This document shows, piece after piece, positions 7,868-17,493 of a DNA stretch of 49,620 nt (position 1 is its first letter; every line of letters begins with the position of its first letter). Both the position numbers and the translations under genes were made by a program. Origin of the DNA: Ascoidea tarda (nom. inval.) (Eukaryota; Ascomycota; Saccharomycetes; Ascoideales; Ascoideaceae); contig JAKTTS010000050.1 in assembly GCA_030560485.1 (NCBI GenBank), positions 1 to 49,620 on the forward strand, given 5' to 3'. Below the pieces are notes generated by a model. It made no database searches. It was not told the DNA's origin and saw only the letters and a program-made list of their open reading frames with translations.

Positions 7868-10800
7868 ATGAGCGATTTTGAATCAGATATATTTGATGAT
7901 GACATTGATGATCTAGAATTAACTGAAAGAACTCAGCTTCAACCTTTATCTACAACTACTTCTAACAACAATAATAACAACCACCCGAATAACCAACCAC
8001 GATATTCCGAAATTAATCAACCAGTAGTCAGAATAAACTCAAAAACTCACCATCTTTTAAATCACGATAACCTACCTTCCTATATCTATCCAACCAATTT
8101 CGAAATCAGAGATTACCAGTTCAATATCATTAAACAAGCTCTATTCAAAAATGTTCTTGTCGCTCTACCAACCGGTTTAGGTAAAACTTTTATTGCAAAC
8201 ACTTTAATTTTAAATTATTACCGTTGGTTGAAAGATGCTAAATTAATTTTCATGGCTCCCACAAGACCCTTAGTAGCTCAACAAATCAAAACATGCTTAT
8301 CACTAACAGGAATTCCGACTAATGAAATTGCAATTCTATTAGATAAATCAAGAAAAAACAGACCTGAAATCTGGAACTCAAAAAGAGTCTTCTTCACTAC
8401 TCCACAAGTAGTTGAAAATGACTTGAAAACTGGGTTTTTAAACCCCAAATCCATTGCTTTGTTAATCGTTGATGAAGCTCATAGAGCTAAGGGTAATTAC
8501 GCCTACAATAATATCATTAAATTTATCACCAGATTCACTTTATCCTTTAGAATTTTGGCTTTAACTGCTACTCCAGCTTCTGATATTCCTGGTGTTCAAG
8601 AATTAGTCGATAACTTATTAATCTCAAAAATTGAAATTAGATCAGAAAAAAGCGATGACACAATTAAATATATCAAACAAAAGGAAATAATTAAAATCAT
8701 TGTTTACCCTGAAATGGAATGTCAGGAAATTAGTGAATTTATTAATTATATATCAATTGCAATTGAACCTACTTTAAAAATTGCAATTAAAAACAAAGTT
8801 TACGAAAATGTCCATCCTTCAAATATCAATTTCTTTAAGGCAATGCAAGCTTCTCAAAAAGTTATTTCAAATCCAAAATATAACGAAGGTTTAAAATGGC
8901 ATTTATATTTTATTCTACAATTACTTGCTCAAGTCGGTCAAATGCTAAAAAGATTAAACGTTTATGGAGTTAGGACTTTTCATTCCTATTTATTAAATAA
9001 ATATAAAGAAATTACAACCAAATTTGAAACTGGAAAGTCTAAAAATAAAACCTCCTCTTCTTTTTATAATGATATTAACATAAATAAAATCCTAAAAAAA
9101 TCACAATCCCTATTAACCGATTCAAAATATCTAGGTCATCCAAAACTAATTAACTTGGTTGATCAATTAAAATTTTTCTTTAATAACCCCAAAACGAATT
9201 CAAATTCGAGAGTCATTATTTTTACTGAATTGAGAGAATCTGCTTTAGAAATTGTTAAAGCTATTGAAAACCATAACATAAACAATCTTTTGAAACCTCA
9301 TATTTTCATTGGTCAATCTAAAGAAAAAGAGAAATTTGATGAAGACTCATTTAGAGAAAAAGCAAAACCAAAGGGCAGAAAAAAAAAAGCTAAAGCAAAT
9401 ATTGAAACTGAAAAAATTCAAAAACAAAAAAAAATGGAAGAAGAAAAACTATTGAAAAAAAAGCAAAAACAAGAAAGATCAACAACTAGGGTTGGCAGTT
9501 CTGAAGATGCTCAGCTCAATGGAATGAATCAAAAAATGCAAAAACAATTGATTGTGGATTTTCAAAAAGGTATATATAATATTCTTGTTGCCACATCAAT
9601 TGGTGAAGAAGGTTTAGATATTGGAGAAGTTGATTTAATTATATGTTACGATTCAACTTCTTCACCAATTAAAAATATTCAAAGAATGGGAAGAACTGGT
9701 AGAAAACGAGATGGGAAAATTGTTCTCTTATTAACTGAAGCTGAAAATAAAAAATTTGAAAATTCAATGGAAACCTATAATTTTGTTCAAAAGAGTGTAT
9801 TAAAGGAAAATGTAATAAACTTGAATAAATCTGACCGGATTATACCAAAGGATGTAACTCCAATTTGCGAAAAATTATTTATAGAAATTCCAAAAGAAAA
9901 TATTGAAATTAATAAAGCTGAAGATAATGATGAGCACATAAAAATTATGACACAAAAAATGGTTGGAAAAAAAGTAAAACTTGGAAAAAATAAAACTAAA
10001 AAACAATATCAAATTTTGACAACTGAATCAATAAAACAAACCAAAAAACACAAGAAAATATTTTTTATGCCTGATAATGTTGAAACAGGCTTTAAGGCGG
10101 CATCAAAATTAGTTAAAAAAACAACTGATTTTGATCAAGATCATGATCATGATCATGATTTAAGCGAAATAATAGATATAGAAAGTTTTGACGAAGAAGA
10201 TGAGCCTCCTAGGAAAAAAAACAGACTAGAAAGGAAAAAAAAAAGATCGAATATAATGAATTTTCTTGAGTCATCTCAGGAAGTTGATTCAACTATTGAA
10301 TTGAATCACTCTAGTAACAATAAGGACTCTTTTCTTTTGAAAAACGAAATCAATGGGGACGATGTAGTTAATGCAGAAATTTCAAAAAAAGAAACATCCA
10401 ATTCTGTTTCAATAAAAGGTGAAAAGGCTAATGCATCAATAAATCTTGATGATGAGTTTCAAGATGATGATTTTCAAGATGATTTTCAAGATGATTTTCA
10501 AGATGATTTTCAAGATAAGCAGATGCACCAAAATTTAGAGAAAAACTTATCTTTAGATTCTAATTCTATTACGGGTCAATTATCTAATAATAAGCCATTG
10601 TCTTCTAATCTAGGTAATTTAAAGTCTTTTAATTCGAATAATTTAAGTTCAATTAGTTCAGGTAGAGATATTTTTGAAGATAACATATTCAGTGATGATG
10701 ATTTTGAAGAGGATAATATAAATAGTAAAGAAATCGAGGAACTTTTAAATAAAAAAACAAAACAAGTTAAAACGACTGCAGAAAATAAAAAAGAAAATTC

Positions 10801-11905
10801 TAAAAAAATTCATGATTATAATAGTAATAATAATAATAATATAGTAAATAATAAAAATGATGAAGTAATGAATAATATTGATACTAATATTATAAATGGA
10901 AATACAAAACATTATGACAAAATTTTATCAAATAAAAATAAGAAAGATAATTTAGATGATCTCGAAATACAAAAAATAGTCAAAAAAGACATTGGAAGCG
11001 ATATAATGAGTATGATCAAGAATACTATTGGGGCAATTGGTATAAAAAACAACAAAATTACTAGCAATACATTAAAATTTAAAACATTAGGCCCTCGAAA
11101 AAGAAAAAATATACCATCAACCGAATTTAATTCACATTCATCTCAAAACGAAAATAATTCTGGATTAAGTTTTATTGAGGATTTAAGCAAGGATGAATTA
11201 AATGATGAGGCATTGATTGATTTAATTGAAAAACAAGAGATTCAAAAATTGAAAGACGAAGAAAAAAAAATGGAGGCCACTAAAAGGGAGATTGTGGAGC
11301 GAAAGAAAAAAGAACAAATCGAAAAAGTCGAGCAACAAAGGAAGATAAAAAAAAAGAAAAAAGAAAAACAAAGGGTGAAGAAAATTGAAAGGCTAAAAGA
11401 GATTGAAATAAAAAAATTAAATCGGAAAAGTAAGTTAGAAGAAAGAAAAAAAGAAAGAGAAAATTTAAAGCAAAACAATAAAAAAGAGATATTGAAATAT
11501 ATGAATGAAGTATCTGTGGGAGAGTTGGATGAGAATTTTAAGGGAAATGTCACTAATTATAATCGAGATGAATATTTACAAAGAGTACGAAAAAATATTA
11601 ACCAAGATGAGAAATCTGGAGATTTTAATAGAATTTATAATACAAAATTTAAAGCTGATTATGCGTGCTTAACAAAAGAAGAACAAGAAAAGTTTTACAT
11701 TAAATATTATTCAAGAGTTTCTGGTGAGGCTAGTGAAAATAGTTTGAAAAGTAAAATGTTGGAACCAATTATTGATTTTGATATTTTTAATCCGTCAATT
11801 GGGTTGAAAAAAAGGCTTCCAGTAAACATGATTGAGCATAGCAAATCAATGAAAAGATTTAATAATATATTTTATCCAAAAGATAAGAGTGAAAATAAAA
11901 TATAA
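7868..11905 (+). CDS. MPH1: ATP-dependent 3'-5' DNA helicase Mph1 (FANCM family)
   Basis: SF2 helicase of the FANCM/Hef family, which unwinds D-loops, reverses forks and restrains crossovers in the nucleus. The protein has 1345 residues. The Q-motif region is near 78-90. Walker A PTGLGKT is at 101-107, DEAH is at about 202-205 and the LTATP motif is near 233. The Mph1-specific helical insert covers about 280-390. The C-terminal lobe has EEGLDIGEVDLI and QRMGRTGR near 604-611. The last 650 residues are low-complexity and charged: four FQDD units near 861-884, then a Lys/Glu-rich coiled coil at about 1120-1215. This tail makes it some 350 residues longer than the S. cerevisiae protein. The conserved SDFESDIFDDD start fixes the ATG. 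Confidence 0.95.
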   Translation: MSDFESDIFDDDIDDLELTERTQLQPLSTTTSNNNNNNHPNNQPRYSEINQPVVRINSKTHHLLNHDNLPSYIYPTNFEIRDYQFNIIKQALFKNVLVALPTGLGKTFIANTLILNYYRWLKDAKLIFMAPTRPLVAQQIKTCLSLTGIPTNEIAILLDKSRKNRPEIWNSKRVFFTTPQVVENDLKTGFLNPKSIALLIVDEAHRAKGNYAYNNIIKFITRFTLSFRILALTATPASDIPGVQELVDNLLISKIEIRSEKSDDTIKYIKQKEIIKIIVYPEMECQEISEFINYISIAIEPTLKIAIKNKVYENVHPSNINFFKAMQASQKVISNPKYNEGLKWHLYFILQLLAQVGQMLKRLNVYGVRTFHSYLLNKYKEITTKFETGKSKNKTSSSFYNDININKILKKSQSLLTDSKYLGHPKLINLVDQLKFFFNNPKTNSNSRVIIFTELRESALEIVKAIENHNINNLLKPHIFIGQSKEKEKFDEDSFREKAKPKGRKKKAKANIETEKIQKQKKMEEEKLLKKKQKQERSTTRVGSSEDAQLNGMNQKMQKQLIVDFQKGIYNILVATSIGEEGLDIGEVDLIICYDSTSSPIKNIQRMGRTGRKRDGKIVLLLTEAENKKFENSMETYNFVQKSVLKENVINLNKSDRIIPKDVTPICEKLFIEIPKENIEINKAEDNDEHIKIMTQKMVGKKVKLGKNKTKKQYQILTTESIKQTKKHKKIFFMPDNVETGFKAASKLVKKTTDFDQDHDHDHDLSEIIDIESFDEEDEPPRKKNRLERKKKRSNIMNFLESSQEVDSTIELNHSSNNKDSFLLKNEINGDDVVNAEISKKETSNSVSIKGEKANASINLDDEFQDDDFQDDFQDDFQDDFQDKQMHQNLEKNLSLDSNSITGQLSNNKPLSSNLGNLKSFNSNNLSSISSGRDIFEDNIFSDDDFEEDNINSKEIEELLNKKTKQVKTTAENKKENSKKIHDYNSNNNNNIVNNKNDEVMNNIDTNIINGNTKHYDKILSNKNKKDNLDDLEIQKIVKKDIGSDIMSMIKNTIGAIGIKNNKITSNTLKFKTLGPRKRKNIPSTEFNSHSSQNENNSGLSFIEDLSKDELNDEALIDLIEKQEIQKLKDEEKKMEATKREIVERKKKEQIEKVEQQRKIKKKKKEKQRVKKIERLKEIEIKKLNRKSKLEERKKERENLKQNNKKEILKYMNEVSVGELDENFKGNVTNYNRDEYLQRVRKNINQDEKSGDFNRIYNTKFKADYACLTKEEQEKFYIKYYSRVSGEASENSLKSKMLEPIIDFDIFNPSIGLKKRLPVNMIEHSKSMKRFNNIFYPKDKSENKI

Positions 11906-11989
11906 AAATAAAAATAAAAATAAGAGAAATTTATGTTATAAATAACAGATGTGTGAGGATAAATAAATGATATTATTTTGATACTTGAA

Positions 11990-12208
11990 TTAAATGTAGG
12001 GTTTTGTTAAAGTCGGTTTACACGATTCTTGTTGTCGGCATATCAAAAAACTCAAAAAGACCATAAATTCAAACAGAGTGGTATGAACAGTGCTAAGAAA
12101 ATCTACGAGAAAGTTTTTATAGAGCAAATTTGAAGAAAAATACATTAAACCAAAAAAAAATAGAAGTAAAACAGATACCGAGTTTTTGTTTGAATCTGAT
12201 TTTTTCAT
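11990..12208 (-). CDS. Uncertain small hydrophobic protein (72 residues)
   Basis: An ATG-started frame of 72 residues begins MKKSDSNKNS and is followed by a hydrophobic segment (VSVLLLFFFGLMYF). A second weaker segment (LFEFMVFLSFLIC) comes near the end. That would fit a tiny membrane protein, but T-rich DNA on the coding strand gives Phe/Leu runs by chance. I recognise no family. It lies antisense just after the MPH1 stop. Most likely spurious, but listed because small membrane proteins are often missed. Confidence 0.15.
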   Translation of the reverse strand: MKKSDSNKNSVSVLLLFFFGLMYFSSNLLYKNFLVDFLSTVHTTLFEFMVFLSFLICRQQESCKPTLTKPYI

Positions 12209-12699
12209 GATAACTAATCGGCCGAAATAAAAGAAATTCTTATGACTGAACACACTTCAGGTTTTTGGATAAAGAAAAGCAATCTTAAATCTCAATAATG
12301 TGTTTATTACCATTAAAAGACTTAGACTGTTTTCGTGGTGACTAAGCAAATCAGATTAGGTTTATTATGGATATTAACAAAAAGTCTAGTGATGAATCCA
12401 ACATCACAAAGATTACGGTTAAGCACAGTTTTTGAGTTTGATCCACTTAATCGTTTTTTTGGAGAATAAAATAATGAAAAAAATCGATTTAACAACAAAG
12501 AAAAAAGGAAAACTCTGAGCAATATATAATGGACCCTCGTCCAAAAACTACTAAAACAACAAACAGAATCAAAGCTACTCTGACCAAAATTGACAAACGC
12601 GATACACATACCTTTGTTTCTGCCTCTGCTCTGCTGCTTCTGCTGTCTCTGCTTCTGCACCCACACAGCTGGCCACCAACGGCTTTTCTCAAACATCCT

Positions 12700-12818
12700 C
12701 GGATAAGGCCGGTTTACCAGCCCTTTCCTATGCCGCTTTTCAGTATTTCTGTGGCGTTGTGGCTAGTGTAGATGCCGGATGCAAGATCCGTGTCTGATTG
12801 GGAAATCCGTGCGCGGAT
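12700..12818. promoter_or_regulatory. Cluster of CGGAT/ATCCG motifs before MRL1
   Basis: Five copies lie in 119 bases: CGGAT at 12700-12704 and 12776-12780, ATCCG at 12786-12790 and 12805-12809, and CGGAT at 12814-12818. Two pairs form dyads: CGGAT-N5-ATCCG, and AATCCG-TGCG-CGGATT at 12804-12819. CGG triplets in dyads are the usual targets of fungal zinc-cluster factors. The cluster sits 135-253 bases before the MRL1 ATG. Confidence 0.5.
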
Positions 12819-12952
12819 TACTCCCAGCGCTGTTTTCTTTCCATCTCCTTCGTTCTTTTTTTATCTCTCATTATCCTATTTTTGGTTAATTGTTTAAATA
12901 TTCTTTTTTGTTTTAGTTTTTTTGACCAATACATATCCATCAGCACTCTGAG

Positions 12953-14446
12953 ATGAAGTTCTCTGTCCAATTTACAACAGCTTTGTTTGTTTGCACCAAC
13001 ATTGTCGCTGGCGCTTTCTCTGGTTTTGCCAAAAGACACTCTTTGGATATATCCGATAACTTGGCTGAGCAAGACTATAAGCAAAAACTAAATATAAACC
13101 ACTTGAATCCAATCCAATTTGAAAATACAAACACTTATATTAATCTGAACTCGCTCCCAAACATCAGGAAAAACAGTGCCATACAAGACAAGGGTTCCAA
13201 AGAGGACTTCAAAAAAGACGATCAAAACGTCAGCAATAATCAGAACAACAGCTCAGAAAACAACCAGCCTCCTCCACCATCAGAACAGAAACCTCTATTA
13301 GAGCCCTGTACTGTTATAAATCCAGCGAACAATGGCTTTTATGATCTATCTGATTTATACTCTTCTGTTGCATTAGCTTCCTCGAGCTCAAATTCAAATT
13401 CAAACGCAGTAATAAACCCCAATTCCAATTCAAACAACGGCGCCTCAACTCCTGGTTCCTCAACCCCTGGTGCTGTTGGCTGGAACGCAAAGGGTCATGA
13501 CTATGGAATGAACTTCACGTTGGGCATTTGCTCATCTCCTTTGAAACCAAACAATGAAGTTGTTGATATCACAAACACCTCATTGGTTGGTGCTTATTAT
13601 ACCGATTTTGAAGGCCAAAAATTCTCAATCGGCAATTTCAATACCACTCCAATCTTTAGAGGCAGAAAACTAACTTTAACCTACCAAAATGGCAGTTATT
13701 GTCCTAATACAAATAACCACTTAAGAAAATCAAGTATCTTAAACTTTATTTGTGATAAGGAATTGTTAACTAAAGCCTCTATATCCTTTGTTGGAGTCTT
13801 GAATGATTGTGATTATTTCTTTGAGGTTAGAACAAGTCATGCTTGCGTTACTTCGAAAAAGACTGACAATTTAACTGCTATTTGGATCTTTTTATCAATT
13901 GTAATGGCTTTTTTAATTGTTTCCTGCGGTGGTGGTTTCCTTTATAAAAACTTTATATCAAAAAGAAGAAATTTTAATACTCCATGGAGACAAGGAGTCC
14001 ATTTGCCAAATTATAATAATTTTAATACCAATGACAGCAAATTGAAGTATTATTTTCACAACGTAAGTACCTAAATTTTCAATTTATTTTTCTTTATTTT
14101 CTTTTCCTTTATTTGTTTTCCTTTTTGAAAAAAAAAAAATAATTTTAATTATTGATCTTTGAAAAAACTGACACTGACAAATTTAGCAATAATTTTACAT
14201 CAAAATTTTTTTAATCTTTTATTCTTTCCTTTTTTTTTCTTATCTTATCCATAAATTATTATTTTAATTTTAATTCATTGCAAATAGTTAACTAAAAAAT
14301 TATTCAATTCAAGAACAAGAGAATTCGTCCCACTTTCCTCAAGGTCTTCAAATAATAACTTCAACACATCAGAGTTTGATGTAGATTATGTTCAAAATCA
14401 AAATGATCTATTAGATCAGTTGGATTTCGACGTTGATTCAGATTAA
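12953..14446 (+). CDS. MRL1: Mannose-6-phosphate-receptor-like sorting receptor Mrl1, spliced
   Basis: Type I membrane protein with an MRH lectin-like domain, related to mammalian mannose-6-phosphate receptors. In yeast it cycles between Golgi and endosome and helps vacuolar protease maturation. Exons are 12953-14062 and 14288-14446, giving 422 residues. A signal peptide covers about 1-22. An Asn/Ser-rich stalk follows. The MRH domain (about 118-302) has six cysteines in the motifs PCTVIN, LGICSSPL, SYCPN, FICDKE, DCDYFF and HACVTS. One membrane span lies at about 305-330. The GTAAGT donor sits on a codon boundary, and the acceptor is AAATAG at 14282-14287. The second exon encodes a 52-residue acidic tail containing NDLLDQLDFD, a plausible endosomal sorting signal. 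The branch site is weak. Without splicing the protein would end three codons later. Confidence 0.85.
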
Positions 14447-14638
14447 ATTTGGCTATTACTAATTGTTGTTATCCATTATTATCCATTATTATATTCAATT
14501 ATAATTTATTATAATTTATTATAATTTATTATTATTACCATTACCACTATCGTTATTAATATTATATCTAGTTTTTTTTATAACACTATAGATTCTATAA
14601 ATTTTTCTCCTCCTATTTTCGTTTTTTTCATATTTTGT

Positions 14639-14670
<32 letters not shown>

Positions 14671-15138
14671 TTGTTATATATTATTTTATTTTTCTTTGTT
14701 TGACTTTTTTGTATCGAAACTGCATACTAGAATAAAACCAAAAGAATTTCCAGTTTATTATTTCCTTTGACTAATTTAAAATCTGTACGGAAAAGCTGGG
14801 TTTTGATTATTTTTTGTTTAGTCTTTGGAAATTTCGAACCGAAAAAATTGATAAAGATTTACAATTAGGGGAATGAAATCAAATATTTTAGTATTCATTT
14901 TTCAATAATTTTAACTGCTTTATTCAGCACTCAAAAAAAAAAATTTGTTTTTTCCTTAATTATGGAGTAGAACAAAAACGAAAACTACAGATGTTTTTTC
15001 AAAACTCAAAAATGTAAAATATTAAATCAAACCATTAAATTATAACTGATAAATAAATAAGACATTAATATAAAGTATAGTATATAATTTTCTAAAAAAT
15101 AACCAAAGAAAACAGAAAAATACTTCAATTTAACTATC
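14447..15138. other. Gene-free convergent gap MRL1/TEF1
   Basis: These 692 AT-rich bases lie between two converging 3' ends. They contain an AT/CATA dinucleotide run at about 14640-14672 and several A and T homopolymers. No coding frame or RNA gene is visible. Confidence 0.5.
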
Positions 15139-16857
15139 TTATTTCTTACCAGCTTTTAAAGCAGATTTGGTGATCTTAGCAGCAGTTGGGTCAGTCTTGT
15201 CAACTTTCTTGATAACACCAACAGCAACAGTTTGTCTCATATCTCTAACGGCAAATCTACCTAATGGTGGGTAGTCAGTGAAGGCTTCAACACACATTGG
15301 TTTGGATGGAACCATTCTAACAATAGCAGCATCACCAGATTTAACGAATTTTGGTTCTTTTTCTAATTCTTTACCAGTTCTTCTGTCAATCTTGGTTAAT
15401 AATTCAGAGAATTTACAAGCAATGTGAGCAGTGTGACAATCTAAGACTGGAGCGTAACCAGCAGAGATTTGACCAGGATGGTTTAAGATAATAACTTGAG
15501 CATCAAAAGATTTACAACCTTTTGGTGGGTCGTTTTTGGCATCACCACAGACATTACCTCTTCTGATATCTTTGACGGAAACATTCTTGATATTGAAACC
15601 AACATTGTCACCTGGAAGACCTTGGGTTAAAGATTCGTGGTGCATTTCAACGGATTTGACTTCGGTGGTAACACCGACTGGGGCGAAAGTAACAACTTGA
15701 CCTGGTTTGATAACACCGGTTTCAACTCTACCAACTGCCACAGTTCCAATACCACCAATCTTGTAAACATCTTGTAATGGTAAACGTAATGGTTTATCAG
15801 TTGGTCTTGCTGGTGGCTCAATGGAGTCAATAGCTTCTAACAATGTTTTACCAGTGTATTTAGCAGCTTTGGTTTTCTTTTCCCAACCCTTATACCATGG
15901 GCAGTTTGGAGATGGTTCAATCATGTTGTCACCATTCCAACCAGAGATTGGAACAAAAGGAACGGTTGCTGGAGCAAAACCAACCTTTTTAATGAAAGAA
16001 GAAACTTCTTTTTTGATTTCATTGAATCTTTTTTCGTCCCATTTGACGGAATCCATCTTGTTGACAGCAACAATCAATTGTTTAACACCTAAGGTGTAAG
16101 CCAATAAAGCGTGTTCTCTGGTTTGACCATCCTTGGAAATACCAGCTTCGAATTCACCAACACCACCAGCAATAATTAAAATAGCACAATCAGCTTGGGA
16201 GGTACCAGTAATCATATTCTTAATGAAATCTCTGTGACCTGGAGCATCAATAACGGTAACATAGTATTTAGGGGTTTCGAATTTCCATAAAGCAATATCA
16301 ATGGTAATACCTCTTTCTCTTTCAGCCTTTAACTTGTCTAAAACCCAGGCGTATTTGAAAGAACCTTTACCTAATTCAGCGGCTTCTTTTTCAAATTTTT
16401 CAATGGTACGTTTGTCAATACCACCACATTTGTAGATCAAATGACCGGTGGTGGTTGATTTACCAGAATCGACGTGACCAATGACGACGACGTTAACGTG
16501 TTGTTTTTCTTTACCCTGTAGAATAAAATTATTGCAGTTAGTATATTGAGTACATGAGAGGTAATCGAAGCGATCAAGTAAATGGAAGAGGCAAAGAGAT
16601 CATTGATTTAAATGTATTGGGAATTATTGTCAACAAGTTGCAATTTGGCTGCAATTTGTCCAAGGTTACTGAAATTGATGGATACTACTGTTTTTATAAT
16701 TGCTAACCACCTTGTAGGCGGCAAAAAGGAGACAGAAAATTTGGAAAAAAAACAAAATCTGTTCGTTTCAGCACCACAATACGATGCAAAATAATGGAAA
16801 TACACCGAATCAAATGACAAGAGCGCAATAGAATGGTTCATAGAGTGAACATACCAT
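15139..16857 (-). CDS. TEF1: Translation elongation factor eEF1A, first exon of one codon
   Basis: GTPase that delivers aminoacyl-tRNA to the ribosomal A site. The gene has two coding exons on the minus strand. The first is only the ATG (16857-16855) and the second is 16515-15139, starting GGTAAAGAAAAA. The intron (16854-16516, 339 bases) has a GTATGT donor, a perfect TACTAAC branch site and a CTACAG acceptor. The 459-residue product starts MGKEKQHVN and carries all G motifs: GHVDSGKS near 14-21, DAPG near 91 and NKMD near 153. It also has the eEF1A blocks [16 protein letters not shown] and [18 protein letters not shown]. Codon use is highly biased (GGT, AGA, GTT/GTC), as expected for a very highly expressed gene. 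An unspliced message would stop after 15 codons. Confidence 0.97.
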
Positions 16858-17493
16858 TGTGATATTAGTATATTTTAATTATTGTAGATACTGATTAACT
16901 TCAAGCAAATAAAAAATCAGGTTTGATGAAAGAAGAAGAAAGAAAAAAATAAAAAAAGAGAAGAAAAATCCAGAGGGAAAGTTTATATAAATACTCCCAC
17001 TGAGAATTTTTTTTGATGAAAAATTTTTCACTTAGACTGAAAAACACATACGTGGTTGCTGCAGCCCGTTTTAGCGGGGCCGCGCGCTGCGCAGTCAAAA
17101 ACCAGCCCCGGGTAACTGCGCAGTCACAAAGAGTTTGGGCAACGTTTTGCAGCGGTTTGGCGCGACTTCTGCGCGGCTCCAGCCGTTTTTTTTGACGCAG
17201 CTCAAAAGCACTCTGGTGGTGTCCGCGTGAACACGGTAGATAGATCCTGATACTGCAGGGTGCATTAGCAGCACTGCTCCTGCACTCAGCAGTAACTACT
17301 GCACACTCCACCAAGATGGGTCTTCTCAAAGAGGTAAAAGGTAAACAGAGTCTTTTTTATTTAACAACATCAGAGCTTTTTTTGTCTTTGTCTGCTTTTG
17401 CCTCTTCTTTTTCTGCTTTTTCTGCTGTTTGTGCCTTCTCTGCTTCTTGTGCTGCTGCTTCGTGTCTGCGTTTTGTTGTTGCTTGCTTTGAAT
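16858..17493. promoter_or_regulatory. Divergent promoter TEF1/CYK3
   Basis: A TATA box (TTTATATAAA, 16982-16991) lies about 125 bases before the TEF1 ATG. A strongly GC-rich island follows at about 17050-17290. It contains an exact 11-bp direct repeat, CTGCGCAGTCA, at 17087-17097 and 17116-17126. On the CYK3 side the last 110 bases before the ATG form a pyrimidine-rich CTGCT-type leader. No gene is seen. Confidence 0.6.
16982..16991 (-). promoter_or_regulatory. TATA box of TEF1
   Basis: TTTATATAAA, symmetric on both strands, lies about 125-135 bases before the one-codon first exon of TEF1. That is the expected distance for a strong yeast promoter. Confidence 0.7.

Larger units (their letters stand above)
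11906..12952. other. Long intergenic region upstream of MRL1
   Basis: About 1 kb lies between two plus-strand genes. The first half is AT-rich and holds only a weak minus-strand frame, listed separately. From about 12590 it becomes GC-rich, with a pyrimidine CTGCT-type tract at 12610-12660 and a cluster of CGGAT motifs at 12700-12818. No tRNA or other RNA gene was seen. Confidence 0.5.

Noticed and set aside
16516-16854. snoRNA in the TEF1 intron
   Set aside because: Other yeast translation-factor introns host snoRNAs, but I found no RTGATGA/CTGA pair or convincing H/ACA ends here.
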